64,000 nt of DNA, from positions 166,126 to 230,125 of the forward strand of contig JAHEIH010000001.1 of assembly GCA_024639455.1 (NCBI GenBank), given 5' to 3'. The first letter of the stretch is position 1. Every line of letters starts with the position of its first letter. This stretch comes from Cellvibrionales bacterium. GTDB lineage: Bacteria; Pseudomonadota; Gammaproteobacteria; Pseudomonadales; JAHEIH01. Of the stretch, positions 27,212-36,044 are shown piece after piece. Position numbers and translations under genes: made by a program. Below the pieces are notes generated by a model. That model was not told the DNA's origin and searched no databases. It saw only the letters and a list, made by a program, of their open reading frames with translations.

Positions 27212-28210
27212 ATGTTGCAGCGTCGCGCCCATCGCGGTTTTACCCTAATTGAGGTAATGATTGCCATTGTGATCATCGGTATTCTTGCCACCATTGCCGT
27301 GCCGTCTTACCAGCATTACATGTTGAAAGCGCAGACCGCCGAGTTGATGGAGCGGATAGACGGTATGCGCACCAAGATGGGCGCTGAATTTGCCCTAGGT
27401 GATGAGCGCATGTTAGAAGCGACGTCAGGATCATTGAGTTATTTCCCCGATTATCTTGCTAGCTATGGCTTGGCAGGTGATTTCAAATCACCCTATCCTG
27501 GGGTGAGTGCATTTTATCGCGTGGTGGATACCTCCTACCCAACATTGCGCGGCGATGGTGGTGTTCGCCCTTATTTTGGTTTGTATGCCACGACTGCCCA
27601 GGGCACTTTGTACATGCAGGCCTTTGCTGAGATTTTCCCCGAAGACCTGCGTGTGTGGGCCGTGCCAAATGCCTTATTATTGGTGCCCCTGGTTGATCAC
27701 GGTAGCCATGTGGCGGCTAAAGCGGCTGTTGCTGCGGGGACCGGGCAAACAACGGCCTCCAATAATCAGCAGCCCACTAATCAGCCGCCGACGGATCAGC
27801 AACCTGCAAATCAGCAACCTGCCAAATCCACGGATTGCCCACCAGACAAAATTACCTATCACTCTTATGCTGTGCCCAGTGACCCTTGCGCAAGATTGGT
27901 GACTGATAGGCCTGTGTCAATGTTAACAGGGTCCTCAACCGGCGGCACAGGTACAGGTACAGGTACAGGTACAGGTACAGGTACAGGTACAGGTAGCAGC
28001 ACTATTACTGGTGTAGAAACCGGTTCTACCAATAAGGGATCCACTGATTCAAGTTCTTCAGGATCAAGTTCTACTGGCTCTTCCGGCTCGGCGTCTTCGG
28101 GCTCCTCTCAGAGCTCATCGTCGGAATCACCGGATTGTTCAACGCTTGGCCCCGGTAACAGCGGATGTGCCCACATGCACCAACAGAATCACCATCACCG
28201 TAATAAATAA
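27212..28210 (+). CDS. Type IV pilin-like protein with long low-complexity tail
   Basis: A 332-residue prepilin. The leader [30 protein letters not shown] is a textbook class III signal: Gly before the cleavage site, Phe after it, and Glu at +5. The globular part ends near residue 180. The tail is Asn/Gln/Pro-rich (~188-210), then a Cys pair, an eight-unit Thr-Gly hexanucleotide repeat, a Ser-rich stretch (~275-310), a second Cys pair and a His-rich end ([12 protein letters not shown]). Such a tail is about twice the usual pilin length. It lies upstream of a small membrane protein and converges on a PilB-type ATPase gene, suggesting a dedicated pilus or pseudopilus. Start at 27212 with AGAAAGAG upstream. 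Confidence 0.82.
   Translation: MLQRRAHRGFTLIEVMIAIVIIGILATIAVPSYQHYMLKAQTAELMERIDGMRTKMGAEFALGDERMLEATSGSLSYFPDYLASYGLAGDFKSPYPGVSAFYRVVDTSYPTLRGDGGVRPYFGLYATTAQGTLYMQAFAEIFPEDLRVWAVPNALLLVPLVDHGSHVAAKAAVAAGTGQTTASNNQQPTNQPPTDQQPANQQPAKSTDCPPDKITYHSYAVPSDPCARLVTDRPVSMLTGSSTGGTGTGTGTGTGTGTGTGSSTITGVETGSTNKGSTDSSSSGSSSTGSSGSASSGSSQSSSSESPDCSTLGPGNSGCAHMHQQNHHHRNK
27947..27994 (+). repeat. Hexanucleotide repeat (ACAGGT)8 inside the pilin gene
   Basis: Eight perfect ACAGGT units encode alternating Thr-Gly. Six bases is two codons, so gain or loss of units keeps the frame and only changes tail length. Confidence 0.95.
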
Positions 28211-28225
28211 TTGCTGAGGTTGTCT

Positions 28226-28684
28226 ATGAGCGATTCACAGTTAAGCAGCGCCATTCACAAAGCCACCGACGCAATCGAGGCACAGCAACGTCAGCAAGCG
28301 GGTCAAAAACCCAGTGGCCAAAAGCTGGGTGTCAACCGCGTGGTCGTGTTTTTCCTGGCGCTGCTGGTATACGGGTGGGTGAGTTATGACGTGCTAGTAG
28401 GTAATGCTCACGAAGCTCAGCAAGACTTTCACGAGGGCGCGGTGGGGATCTTTGTGCACAGTGATGAGGCGGTGCAGCAGTTTTATCGCTCAACGGGCGT
28501 GCTACCCAATCACATGCCCAATGCGTTAATTCATTCGTTCGTCGAATACGAAGTGCTGGCAGATAACGAATACACCTTGGCGGGCCGCTATCCCCCCTAC
28601 GATGTACTGGTGGTTCGCGACGTCAACCAACCCCTTGATAGAGACTGGTTGAGCCGATTATTGGCGGGACATGCGGTTGATTAA
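28226..28684 (+). CDS. Hypothetical single-pass membrane protein beside the pilin
   Basis: A 152-residue protein that I do not recognise. A Gln/Lys-rich N-terminus precedes one hydrophobic helix (VVVFFLALLVYGWVSYDVLV, ~40-60) and a soluble region with no clear catalytic motif. Its ATG 28226 has GAGG upstream, 15 bases after the pilin stop, so it is probably translated with the pilin. A role as an accessory or assembly factor for that pilus is only an inference from position. Its stop overlaps the convergent ATPase gene by four bases. Confidence 0.6.
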   Translation: MSDSQLSSAIHKATDAIEAQQRQQAGQKPSGQKLGVNRVVVFFLALLVYGWVSYDVLVGNAHEAQQDFHEGAVGIFVHSDEAVQQFYRSTGVLPNHMPNALIHSFVEYEVLADNEYTLAGRYPPYDVLVVRDVNQPLDRDWLSRLLAGHAVD

Positions 28685-30801
28685 GACTGCCAGCTAAAGT
28701 CCATATTTAAGGCTAAGGCCTCGCTGACAATGCTAATTAGTTCATCGTTGGTAATAGGTTTTTGAACCATCTTTGAGGTGGCACCTTCATCGCGCAGCAG
28801 GGATTCCCATTCGGGGTGTTCATGTGGCAGTAAGATCAGCGCGGGTAAGCGCGACCACGCCATGGCTGTACGGTAGTTGGCAACCCAGCGTTTAATTTCA
28901 TTATCGTTAAGCCCATCTGGCGCATCAACCACCACAAAACGAATACCTTCATTTTCTTCCAGCAGTTGCTTCGCCTCGTTGGGTGAATGGGCGCTGAAAA
29001 CATCAAACCACGCCTCTTGCAGCGACTGACTGTAAAGGCTTTGTGAGCTGTGGCTACCCGATACCCACAGCAGGCCGCTGTTGCTGGTGCCGGTGCTGCT
29101 GTTATCCAGTGTGGGGATATCATAGCCCTCAATAGCATGGGCTTCTGCGAGTTGTTGCCACAGCAGTCTACCGACTACCCGGGCTGCTTCGTCCACGGAG
29201 GTATCACCCGAAATGACGCGTCGCTCGGCCGCTTGACCAAGGGACACCATATTTCGTTGGCAGTGTGACTTAAGTACTTTTTGGCGCGTTTCACCGCTAG
29301 CGATAGCATCGGCTAGGCCCGGTGTCATTTCTAAAATTTCGGTAATGGGCAAGCGGCCACTGTAGCCGGTGAAGCGGCACTTGTCGCAACCGCGCGCACG
29401 AAAGGGTGGAGCAATGGAGGTAATATCTTTAAAGGCCTTTTCAGCGGGGCGCAGCGGTTCGCTCGTGGCTACTTTGCAGTGCTCGCATAGTTTACGTAGC
29501 AGACGCTGTGCGACCACGCCGTTCAGGGCGTCGGCTAAGATCGAGGCATCAATACCAATGTCTAGTAGCCGCGGGATCGCTGTCAGCGCGTCGTTGGTAT
29601 GAAGGGTCGATAACACTAGGTGTCCGGTTAGCGCCGACTGCAACGCAATTTGGGCGGTTTCTCCATCGCGCACTTCACCGATCAGAATCATATCGGGGTC
29701 TTGTCGCAAAATCGAGCGAAGGGCGCCGGCAAAAGTCAGCCCCGATTTAGGGTTCACTTCGGTTTGTGAAATGCCGCCCATGCGGTATTCCACAGGGTTC
29801 TCAACCGTGGTAATGCTTACGTCTTCACGGTTAAGTTCGTTTAACAGCGCGTACAGTGTGGTGGTTTTACCCGAGCCGGTGGGGCCGGTCAGTAGCATGA
29901 CCCCCGAGGGATTACTGGAAAGGCGGCGAATAGCCTGTAGCTCTGCCAGTGAAAAACCGTTGTGCGATAGGCGATAACTGGCACTTTGATCTAAAAAGCG
30001 CAGCACCATCTTTTCACTGTGGTTTTCTAGCGGCAGGGTCGAAATACGAATCGAGTACTCTTGATCACCTAAGTGGATCCGCATACTGCCATCCTGGGGA
30101 ACCAGTCCGTTGTAGGGGTCCATCTTGCCTTGCGCTTTAAAAAAGCGAATCAGCGCTTCGGCCACTTTTAGCGGCAAAATAGCCATGCGGTGCAGTACAC
30201 CGTCGACCCGCATACGCAGCGCGGCGCCGCCAACAAACGGTTGCAGGTGTAGATCAGAGGCCCTCGCTTTTACCGCTTTCAGCATGATCTGTTTCGCCAG
30301 TGCCGGCACTTCCCGGTCGTCGATGCCCTGTTTGTGGTGGGTGGGATCGAGATCGACGCCGTGGCTTGGGTTGAGTTTGTCGAACGCCTGTAAAATGGCG
30401 ACTTCAATAGCATCGGGGTGGGCGATTTCAAGGTTGAACGCACGTCCTAATGCAAACTGCAGGTTTTTCATTTGGGCATCGTCAAAGGGGTCGGCACAGA
30501 TCACGCTAAGACCTTGATCTCTCTGCACCGGCAGGACGCACATGGCGAGGGTTTGACTCAAGCTGAGTTTGTTCAGTTCGTTAGCGGCGCGCTCGCCTCT
30601 GGGGTTAGCACAAAAGGGGAGACCGCTACTTTCCGATAGTTTTTGTGCGATGGCGGTTTTGGTCAGGCTCGCTTGCGCGGCAAAGTAACTCCACAGTTCG
30701 CGTACCCCAAGGTCTTGTCCAGGCGCGTTCAAAGGGGTGGGAGATAAATCTTGTAGGGTGCGCATTAATTGCGAAGCCAGATCGTTCATCACGTCGTCCA
30801 T
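28681..30801 (-). CDS. GspE/PilB-type secretion ATPase with C-terminal pseudo-receiver domain
   Basis: A 706-residue traffic ATPase that would energise pilus or pseudopilus assembly at the inner membrane. An MshEN-like N-terminal domain (~1-150) precedes the RecA-like motor with Walker A GPTGSGKTTTLYALL (~305), the Asp box LRQDPDMILIGEVRD, Walker B region, and a zinc site CEHC...CDKC (~455-485). Residues ~575-706 have a receiver fold (VVVDAPDGL at the phospho-Asp strand and VQKPITNDEL at the Lys position) but without the acidic pocket seen in active receivers. ATG 30801 is listed; 30789 has a better GGA ribosome site. Homologous motors rarely carry such a tail. Confidence 0.85.
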   Translation of the reverse strand: MDDVMNDLASQLMRTLQDLSPTPLNAPGQDLGVRELWSYFAAQASLTKTAIAQKLSESSGLPFCANPRGERAANELNKLSLSQTLAMCVLPVQRDQGLSVICADPFDDAQMKNLQFALGRAFNLEIAHPDAIEVAILQAFDKLNPSHGVDLDPTHHKQGIDDREVPALAKQIMLKAVKARASDLHLQPFVGGAALRMRVDGVLHRMAILPLKVAEALIRFFKAQGKMDPYNGLVPQDGSMRIHLGDQEYSIRISTLPLENHSEKMVLRFLDQSASYRLSHNGFSLAELQAIRRLSSNPSGVMLLTGPTGSGKTTTLYALLNELNREDVSITTVENPVEYRMGGISQTEVNPKSGLTFAGALRSILRQDPDMILIGEVRDGETAQIALQSALTGHLVLSTLHTNDALTAIPRLLDIGIDASILADALNGVVAQRLLRKLCEHCKVATSEPLRPAEKAFKDITSIAPPFRARGCDKCRFTGYSGRLPITEILEMTPGLADAIASGETRQKVLKSHCQRNMVSLGQAAERRVISGDTSVDEAARVVGRLLWQQLAEAHAIEGYDIPTLDNSSTGTSNSGLLWVSGSHSSQSLYSQSLQEAWFDVFSAHSPNEAKQLLEENEGIRFVVVDAPDGLNDNEIKRWVANYRTAMAWSRLPALILLPHEHPEWESLLRDEGATSKMVQKPITNDELISIVSEALALNMDFSWQS

Positions 30802-30853
30802 GCTGTTGTTATTGGAGGATAAAGCTTACGCCGAAATGTCTTTTTTTGCCAAA

Positions 30854-30868
30854 TGAGAATTCTTCTCA
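30854..30868 (+). promoter_or_regulatory. Candidate Fur box 1
   Basis: TGAGAATTCTTCTCA fits the 7-1-7 Fur palindrome (TGATAATNATTATCA) with one mismatch between its arms. It lies about 74 bases upstream of the TonB-dependent receptor start. Confidence 0.6.
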
Positions 30869-30889
30869 AAAACTTCTTGCTAATCTAAA

Positions 30890-30904
30890 TACGAATTATT
30901 ATCA
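30890..30904 (+). promoter_or_regulatory. Candidate Fur box 2
   Basis: TACGAATTATTATCA matches 11 of the 14 defined positions of the Fur consensus, with the right half (ATTATCA) perfect. It is 37 bases upstream of the receptor start and 21 bases downstream of box 1. Confidence 0.6.
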
Positions 30905-30941
30905 TTTGTGAAAATTGAACGATCACAGGACATCCAACCAC

Positions 30942-33068
30942 GTGAACAACATCAAACCTCTCATCTTGGCTATCAGTGCGGCGTCTATTATATCACTTGC
31001 CCACGCTGACGTAGAAGAAGTGTTTATTATTGGCAACGCAGACGACCAGCGCGAGTTGACCGGCTCTGGTAACTTAATCGACAGCGAAGCACTGCAAGTA
31101 TTTAGCTACAACGATATCAACCGCATTTTGAGCAATGTGCCAGGCCTGTATATTCGCGACGAAGAAGGTTTTGGCTTACGTCCAAATATCAGCATCCGCG
31201 GTACCTATAGCGATCGCAGTGGCAAAATCACCCTGATGGAAGACGGCGTGTTGATCGCTCCCGCGCCATACACCGCCTCTTCGGCCTATTATTTTCCCAG
31301 CGCCGGCCGTATGCACGCAGTTGAAGTACTGAAAGGCCCCTCAGCCATTACCACCGGCCCCTACACGATCGGCGGGGCAGTGAACATGATTTCAACCCCA
31401 ATCCCCGATGAGGTTGCTGGTTTCTTGCGTCAAGAGTTGAGCAGCTACGGTGGTTTGCGCACGCATCTTAGTTACGGCGATGGCAGCGACGACTTAGGTT
31501 ACTTGTTGGAATACCACGGCGGTCGTTCAAATGGCTTTGACAGCATCGACAACAGCGACAATGACACGGGTTTTAGCGTGGATGACGTTGTCGCCAAGCT
31601 GCGCTACCGCGACACCCTGTTTGGGGTGGATGCCGAGTACGGCCTAAAAGTACAGGCTTCAGAAGAGACCTCTGATCAGACCTATGTCGGCCTTACTGAA
31701 CAGGACTTTTTTGCCAACCCTCACCGTCGTTATGGCTTGAGCCGCCAAGACCAAATGAACAACGAGCACCGTCAAGGTATCGCCAGTTTGACCCTGAGTG
31801 GCAGTGATTGGCAGTTGACCAACCAAGCCTACTACAACCGCTTTGAGCGCGACTGGTATAAGGTCGACAAGATTGATGGCGAGGGCATTGACGAAGTGTT
31901 GATCTGCGCCACCACCGCCTCTTGTAATGGCATGACCAGCGTCTATGGCAGTTACGACCAAGCCTGGGCGCAGGCAGTATTGGACGGCAGTGTTGCCGCC
32001 GATGTGGCATTGAAACACAACAACCGCGCCTATGTCTCTAAGGGGCTCCAGTCCAAACTAGAGTGGACTTTCGACAACCACAGTGTTGAGGCAGGCGTGC
32101 GTTACCATGAAGACTACGAGGCCCGTAACCAGCCGGTAGACAGCTGGACACAGGGCGCCGATGGTAGCTTTACGCTGGCACAATTGGGTACGGGAAGCGA
32201 TTCAAAGAAACGCAGCCACGCCACGGCGGTGTTCGTGAACGATGAGATCCAGCTTGGCCAGTGGAAAGTAATACCCGGCGTGCGGCACGAACGCTACGAG
32301 ATAGCAGGTGTTAATGCCAGCGAGACGCTCGCGGGATTGGCTTTGGGCTACCAACTTAGCGACGCAAGCTACGTATTTGCCGGAGTGCACCAAGGTATGT
32401 CGCCGTCAGCCTCTAGCAGCAGCAACGCGGAATCAGCCACCAATACCGAATTTGGCTGGCGCTACCAAGCGGGCGCGACCGACATCGAGTTGGTCGGCTT
32501 TCACAGCGACTACAGCAATATCATCGGCGTGTGCACCAATTCTGGTGGCGCGGGTACCCAAGCCTGTGAAGCGGGCGACACCGAAAACGGCGGTGCGGCC
32601 ACCGTGCAGGGCATGGAGTTCCAGTTGGCGCAACAAACCTACACCGACAGCGGTTGGCTGATTCCCATTAACGTGACCTATACCTACACCGATGCCAGTT
32701 TTGATACCAGCTTTGTTGGCGCCAGCTTGTGGGGAAGTGTCGATGCCGGCGACCGCTTGCCCAACCTGCCAAAGCACCAACTGGCCCTGCAGTTAGGCGC
32801 TGAGAAAGGTGATTGGCGGGCCGATGTAAGCCTGCGCCATCGTAGCGCCACCTGTTCCGCCGCGGCGTGCATGTCTTACCAGAGTATCGACGCCTACAGC
32901 ACCATCGATCTAGCCGTGCGTCATCAGTACAGCGGCAAAATGTCGCTGTATGGCAAGGTCGATAACGTGCTCGACGAGCACGATGCGATTGTGTCACGCG
33001 AGCCCAAGGCCGGCGCCCGCGGTCAGAAACCACGTACGCTGACAGTGGGCCTGACCTACGCCTTTTAA
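30942..33068 (+). CDS. TonB-dependent siderophore/iron receptor (FecA-like)
   Basis: A 708-residue outer membrane receptor. A signal peptide (VNNIKPLILAISAASIISLAHA) precedes a TonB box region (DVEEVFIIG), a plug domain with NISIRGTYSDRSGKITLMEDGV and VEVLKGPSAITTGPYTIGGAVNM, and a barrel ending in LTVGLTYAF with the terminal Phe. The plug loops resemble the FecA/siderophore group. GTG 30942 with AGGA upstream is preferred over TTG 30915, which has no ribosome site. Two Fur boxes lie in the 140-base promoter gap, so the gene should be induced by iron shortage. Transcription ends before a dense REP array. The ligand is not predictable. Confidence 0.9.
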   Translation: MNNIKPLILAISAASIISLAHADVEEVFIIGNADDQRELTGSGNLIDSEALQVFSYNDINRILSNVPGLYIRDEEGFGLRPNISIRGTYSDRSGKITLMEDGVLIAPAPYTASSAYYFPSAGRMHAVEVLKGPSAITTGPYTIGGAVNMISTPIPDEVAGFLRQELSSYGGLRTHLSYGDGSDDLGYLLEYHGGRSNGFDSIDNSDNDTGFSVDDVVAKLRYRDTLFGVDAEYGLKVQASEETSDQTYVGLTEQDFFANPHRRYGLSRQDQMNNEHRQGIASLTLSGSDWQLTNQAYYNRFERDWYKVDKIDGEGIDEVLICATTASCNGMTSVYGSYDQAWAQAVLDGSVAADVALKHNNRAYVSKGLQSKLEWTFDNHSVEAGVRYHEDYEARNQPVDSWTQGADGSFTLAQLGTGSDSKKRSHATAVFVNDEIQLGQWKVIPGVRHERYEIAGVNASETLAGLALGYQLSDASYVFAGVHQGMSPSASSSSNAESATNTEFGWRYQAGATDIELVGFHSDYSNIIGVCTNSGGAGTQACEAGDTENGGAATVQGMEFQLAQQTYTDSGWLIPINVTYTYTDASFDTSFVGASLWGSVDAGDRLPNLPKHQLALQLGAEKGDWRADVSLRHRSATCSAAACMSYQSIDAYSTIDLAVRHQYSGKMSLYGKVDNVLDEHDAIVSREPKAGARGQKPRTLTVGLTYAF

Positions 33069-33074
33069 CCCCCA

Positions 33075-33408
33075 TTTGTAGGAGGCATATCGCAAGGCAT
33101 GGCGAACTGTCGCCGTTTGCAGACAAACGCCTCCCTCGGTAGGGCGCAAACACCTCCCGCGGTAGGTCGCAAGCGCCTCCCACATTATTCCTACGAAGCC
33201 CTTGTAGGAGGCATGTCGTAGACATGGCGAACTGTCGCCGTTTGCAGGCAAACGCCTCCCACGGTAGGGCGCAAACGCCTCCCACGGTAGGGCGCAAACG
33301 CCTCCCACGGTAGGGCGCAAACGCCTCCCACGGTAGGGCGCAAGCGCCTGCTACATTATTCCTACGAAGCCCCCCTTTAGGAGGCATGTCGCAAGACATG
33401 GCGACCTC
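33075..33408. repeat. Compound REP array between receptor and GNAT-nitrilase genes
   Basis: The 413-base gap 33069-33481 holds no gene. It contains a composite unit twice and a truncated third: TTGTAGGAGGCAT..., a GACATGGCGA arm, CTGTCGCCGTTTGCAG, then CCTCCC-terminated 23-bp modules, ending in CATTATTCCTACGAAGCCC. Copy one begins at 33077, copy two at 33203, the remnant at 33378-33408. Copy two is longer because it carries more 23-bp modules. The palindromic arms match the REP pair at 22.5 kb. Minus-strand open frames here are repeat artefacts rich in Arg/Gly/Leu. Confidence 0.8.
33261..33352. repeat. 23-bp tandem repeat, four copies
   Basis: Unit ACGGTAGGGCGCAAACGCC followed by TCCC, at 33261, 33284, 33307 and 33330. 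The first three are identical; the fourth differs near its 3' end. Each contains a GGCG/CGCC hairpin with a CAAA loop. Units are contiguous without spacers, so this is not a CRISPR array. Confidence 0.9.
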
Positions 33409-33481
33409 CATACCATCAGGCTGTGCAATTTCTTTCTGAATGGCTAAACTACACGCATTGTTATTTGCAAACAGGTGTCCT

Positions 33482-35020
33482 TTGACTAACGAATTTCCCA
33501 CCGACGTAAAACTCGAATTACGCAACTTCCGCGAAGACGATCTCAACCAGCTCGAAACCCTGATGGAAAAGGTCTATCCCGACCTTGGTGGCTCTTGGCC
33601 GCGAGCCACGCTATTAGCGCTTACTAAAGAATTCCCAGAAGGGCAGATCTGCATTGTTGACGGTGATGCCATTGTAGCCGCCGCACTGACCGTAAAGTGC
33701 GATCACGACCGCTTTAGCAAAGTGCATACCTACGACGACCTCATTGGCCGCCGCGAGCGCATCAAGCACGACCCTGAGGGTGATGCTTTGTACGGTATGG
33801 ACGTATTTGTAGACCCCGATTACCGGGGCTATCGCTTGGGGCGCCGCTTGTATGACGCGCGCAAAGACCTGTGTGTGAATCTCAATCTGCAAGCGATTCT
33901 TTCTGGCGGCAGGATCGTTAATTATTACAAGCATTCTCACGAAATGACGCCTAAAGAATACATTCTAGCGGTTCGTCAGCGGGAAATTTACGACCCCATC
34001 CTCAGCTTCCAGCTGGCCAATGAATTTGATGTGAAGCGCATCATGAAAGACTACCTGCCGGATGACAAAAGATCGGAAGGCTTCGCCACCTTGCTTGAGT
34101 GGAGCAATATTCTTTACGAACCTGAAGTCACCGACGTGACCGAGTTTAAAAAGTCCTCGGTACGCGTCGGCATCATCCAATGGCAAATGCGCTTACCGGC
34201 GTCTTTCGACACTTGGTTAGAACAAGTCGAATTCTTTGTTGACACTATGGCCGACTACACCGCTGATTTCGTGCTGTTCCCCGAATTCTTTAACGCCCCG
34301 CTGATGAGCCTGAGCGAGGCTCCCAGCCAATACGAAGCCATCCGTGAGTTGGCTAAATACGCCGAGCGCACGGTACAGGCCATGAGCCAACTGGCGGTCA
34401 CCTACAACATCAACATCATTGCCGGTAGTATTCCCGAGTTGGGCGACGACGATACGCTTTACAACAACGCATACCTATTGCGCCGCGATGGCACCGTAGA
34501 AGTGCAGCCCAAGATCCACATCACCCCACACGAACGCCGCGATTGGGTGATCGAGGGTGGCCATAGCCTGCAAGCCTTCGATACCGACGCCGGTAAGATT
34601 GGTATTTTGATCTGCTACGACGTGGAATTCCCCGAACTAGCTCGCCTGTTGGCCGAACAAGACATGGATATTTTGTTTGTGCCTTTCTGGACCGACACCA
34701 AAAACGGCTTCTTGCGGGTGCAGCGCTGCGCTCAGGCCCGTGCCATAGAAAACGAATGCTACGTAGTGATAGGCGGCAGTGTCGGCAACCTGCCCCAGGT
34801 ACACAACGTGGATATTCAATACGCCCAGTCGGCGGTGTTTACCCCCTCGGACTTTGCTTTTCCGCACGACGCGATTCTAGCCGAAAGTACCCCCAATACC
34901 GAAATGGCGCTAGTGGCCGACCTCGATATTACGCGCCTGCAGCAACTGCGCCACAATGGCTCGGTGACCAATGGCAAGGATCGACGCCACGATCTGTATA
35001 AAATTCTTTGGCAGAAATAG
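33482..35020 (+). CDS. Bifunctional GNAT N-acetyltransferase / nitrilase-family hydrolase
   Basis: A 512-residue fusion. Residues ~1-200 are a GNAT acetyltransferase with motif A in VFVDPDYRGYRLGRRLYDARK (acetyl-CoA pyrophosphate loop). Residues ~230-512 are a C-N hydrolase with the triad Glu (VLFPEFFNAPL), Lys (QPKIHITPHE) and Cys (LICYDVEFPEL). The fusion is known from proteobacteria, but its reaction is not established; amide synthesis or hydrolysis coupled to acetylation is inferred. TTG 33482 with AGGTG upstream is preferred over ATG 33440, which lacks a ribosome site. It ends in a strong terminator before an ATP-grasp gene that may have acted on the same small molecules. Confidence 0.85.
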   Translation: MTNEFPTDVKLELRNFREDDLNQLETLMEKVYPDLGGSWPRATLLALTKEFPEGQICIVDGDAIVAAALTVKCDHDRFSKVHTYDDLIGRRERIKHDPEGDALYGMDVFVDPDYRGYRLGRRLYDARKDLCVNLNLQAILSGGRIVNYYKHSHEMTPKEYILAVRQREIYDPILSFQLANEFDVKRIMKDYLPDDKRSEGFATLLEWSNILYEPEVTDVTEFKKSSVRVGIIQWQMRLPASFDTWLEQVEFFVDTMADYTADFVLFPEFFNAPLMSLSEAPSQYEAIRELAKYAERTVQAMSQLAVTYNINIIAGSIPELGDDDTLYNNAYLLRRDGTVEVQPKIHITPHERRDWVIEGGHSLQAFDTDAGKIGILICYDVEFPELARLLAEQDMDILFVPFWTDTKNGFLRVQRCAQARAIENECYVVIGGSVGNLPQVHNVDIQYAQSAVFTPSDFAFPHDAILAESTPNTEMALVADLDITRLQQLRHNGSVTNGKDRRHDLYKILWQK

Positions 35021-35024
35021 TCGA

Positions 35025-35048
35025 AAGCCGCACGGAGTGCGGCTTTTT
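35025..35048 (+). terminator. Terminator after the GNAT-nitrilase gene
   Basis: AAGCCGCAC and GTGCGGCTT form a nine-pair stem with a GGA loop, followed by five T residues. Confidence 0.9.
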
Positions 35049-35127
35049 GGTGTTTAGCAAGCTAAAAAGCTTGTCGCTTTAAGAAAATTGCCGATAATTC
35101 GCGCAATTTCACTACTTGGATTCGTGT

Positions 35128-35969
35128 ATGCGTCTTGTGTCTTTTGATGCTTTTCGTACTTGTCGTTTACCTAGCGCCCACTACCTAAAACCTGACCACC
35201 AAAATACACAGCTACCGTTAATTCAAGACGCGGATTGGTGTTTGTTTCCAGAATACTGGCAGGTGAATACCCTCGTGTTTGGGTTGCAAAAACGTATTTT
35301 CCCCAGTCTGGCTTCGTACCTTTTGGGGCATAACAAGATCGAGTTTACCCGTGTGATGATGAGCCTTTGGCCTCAGAACATGCCGCAAACGTTTATCCTC
35401 GATAACAGCCCTCAGACGCGTGAAGATATTCTTTCCGTGATGGATTATCCCTTTGTGTGTAAAACCCCTAAATCGAGTGAGGGACGGGGTGTCTACCTTA
35501 TTGAAAACCGCGCTGACTTTTTGCGCTATTGCGACGGCAATGTTGTGCTTATGTACAGGAGTATCTGCCCATTCAGCGCGACTGCCGAATTGTGGTCATC
35601 GGCGATGAAGTGATCGGCAGCTATTGGCGCGTGGCGGGTGAGGGTAACTTCCATAACAATATCGCCCAAGGTGGTAGTCTTTGTTTTGACCCCGTGCCAC
35701 AACGCGCTATTGACTTAGTGATAGATATCGCTTTGGCGCTTGGGATTAACCACGCGGGCTTTGACGTCGCCATGGTGGGTGATAATCCTTATATATTCGA
35801 ATTTAATCGATTGTTTGGTAACCATGGTTTAACGGTTCAGGGTATTGATCCAAGCAATAAGATATACCAATACTTGGTGGCCAACACTGAACCCGAACAG
35901 ACACCACCGAAAACGCCTGAACTAGCTACGGGGCGAAGACGTAAGATTAGACCGTTGCGTGCAGCCTAA
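35128..35969 (+). pseudogene. RimK-like ATP-grasp ligase, broken by a one-base deletion
   Basis: The first frame gives a RimK-type N-terminus and ATP-grasp core with the nucleotide Lys in FVCKTPKSSEGRGVYLI, then leaves the family pattern after DGNVVLM near 35550 and stops at 35613. The second frame resumes with YVQEYLPIQRDCRIVVIGDEVIGSYWRVAGEG, the next family block, and the metal-binding FEFNRLFGNHGL, running to 35969. One inserted base after the AT near 35551 would give VVL-M/I-VQEYLP and a single reading frame of about 280 residues. Intact relatives ligate glutamate or other amino acids to peptides or tetrahydromethanopterin-like acceptors. Sequencing error is possible. Confidence 0.82.
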
Positions 35970-36044
35970 GTTTGGCGTGAATGGCATGGGTTGGTAAAGT
36001 AATTCCTTGTAGGATGATTGTTAAAGCAACTCTGAGGAGAACCC

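Noticed and set aside
33261..33352. CRISPR array
   Set aside because: Units are 23 bp, contiguous and without spacers, and no cas gene is present.
32668..33546. Arg/Gly-rich minus-strand reading frames
   Set aside because: They come from the REP array and the receptor shadow, with repeating RRRL/PTVGG/LPWEAF patterns and no family match.
35551..35553. Programmed frameshift in the ATP-grasp gene
   Set aside because: No slippery heptamer or downstream stimulatory structure is apparent at the junction, and the family does not use frameshifting.
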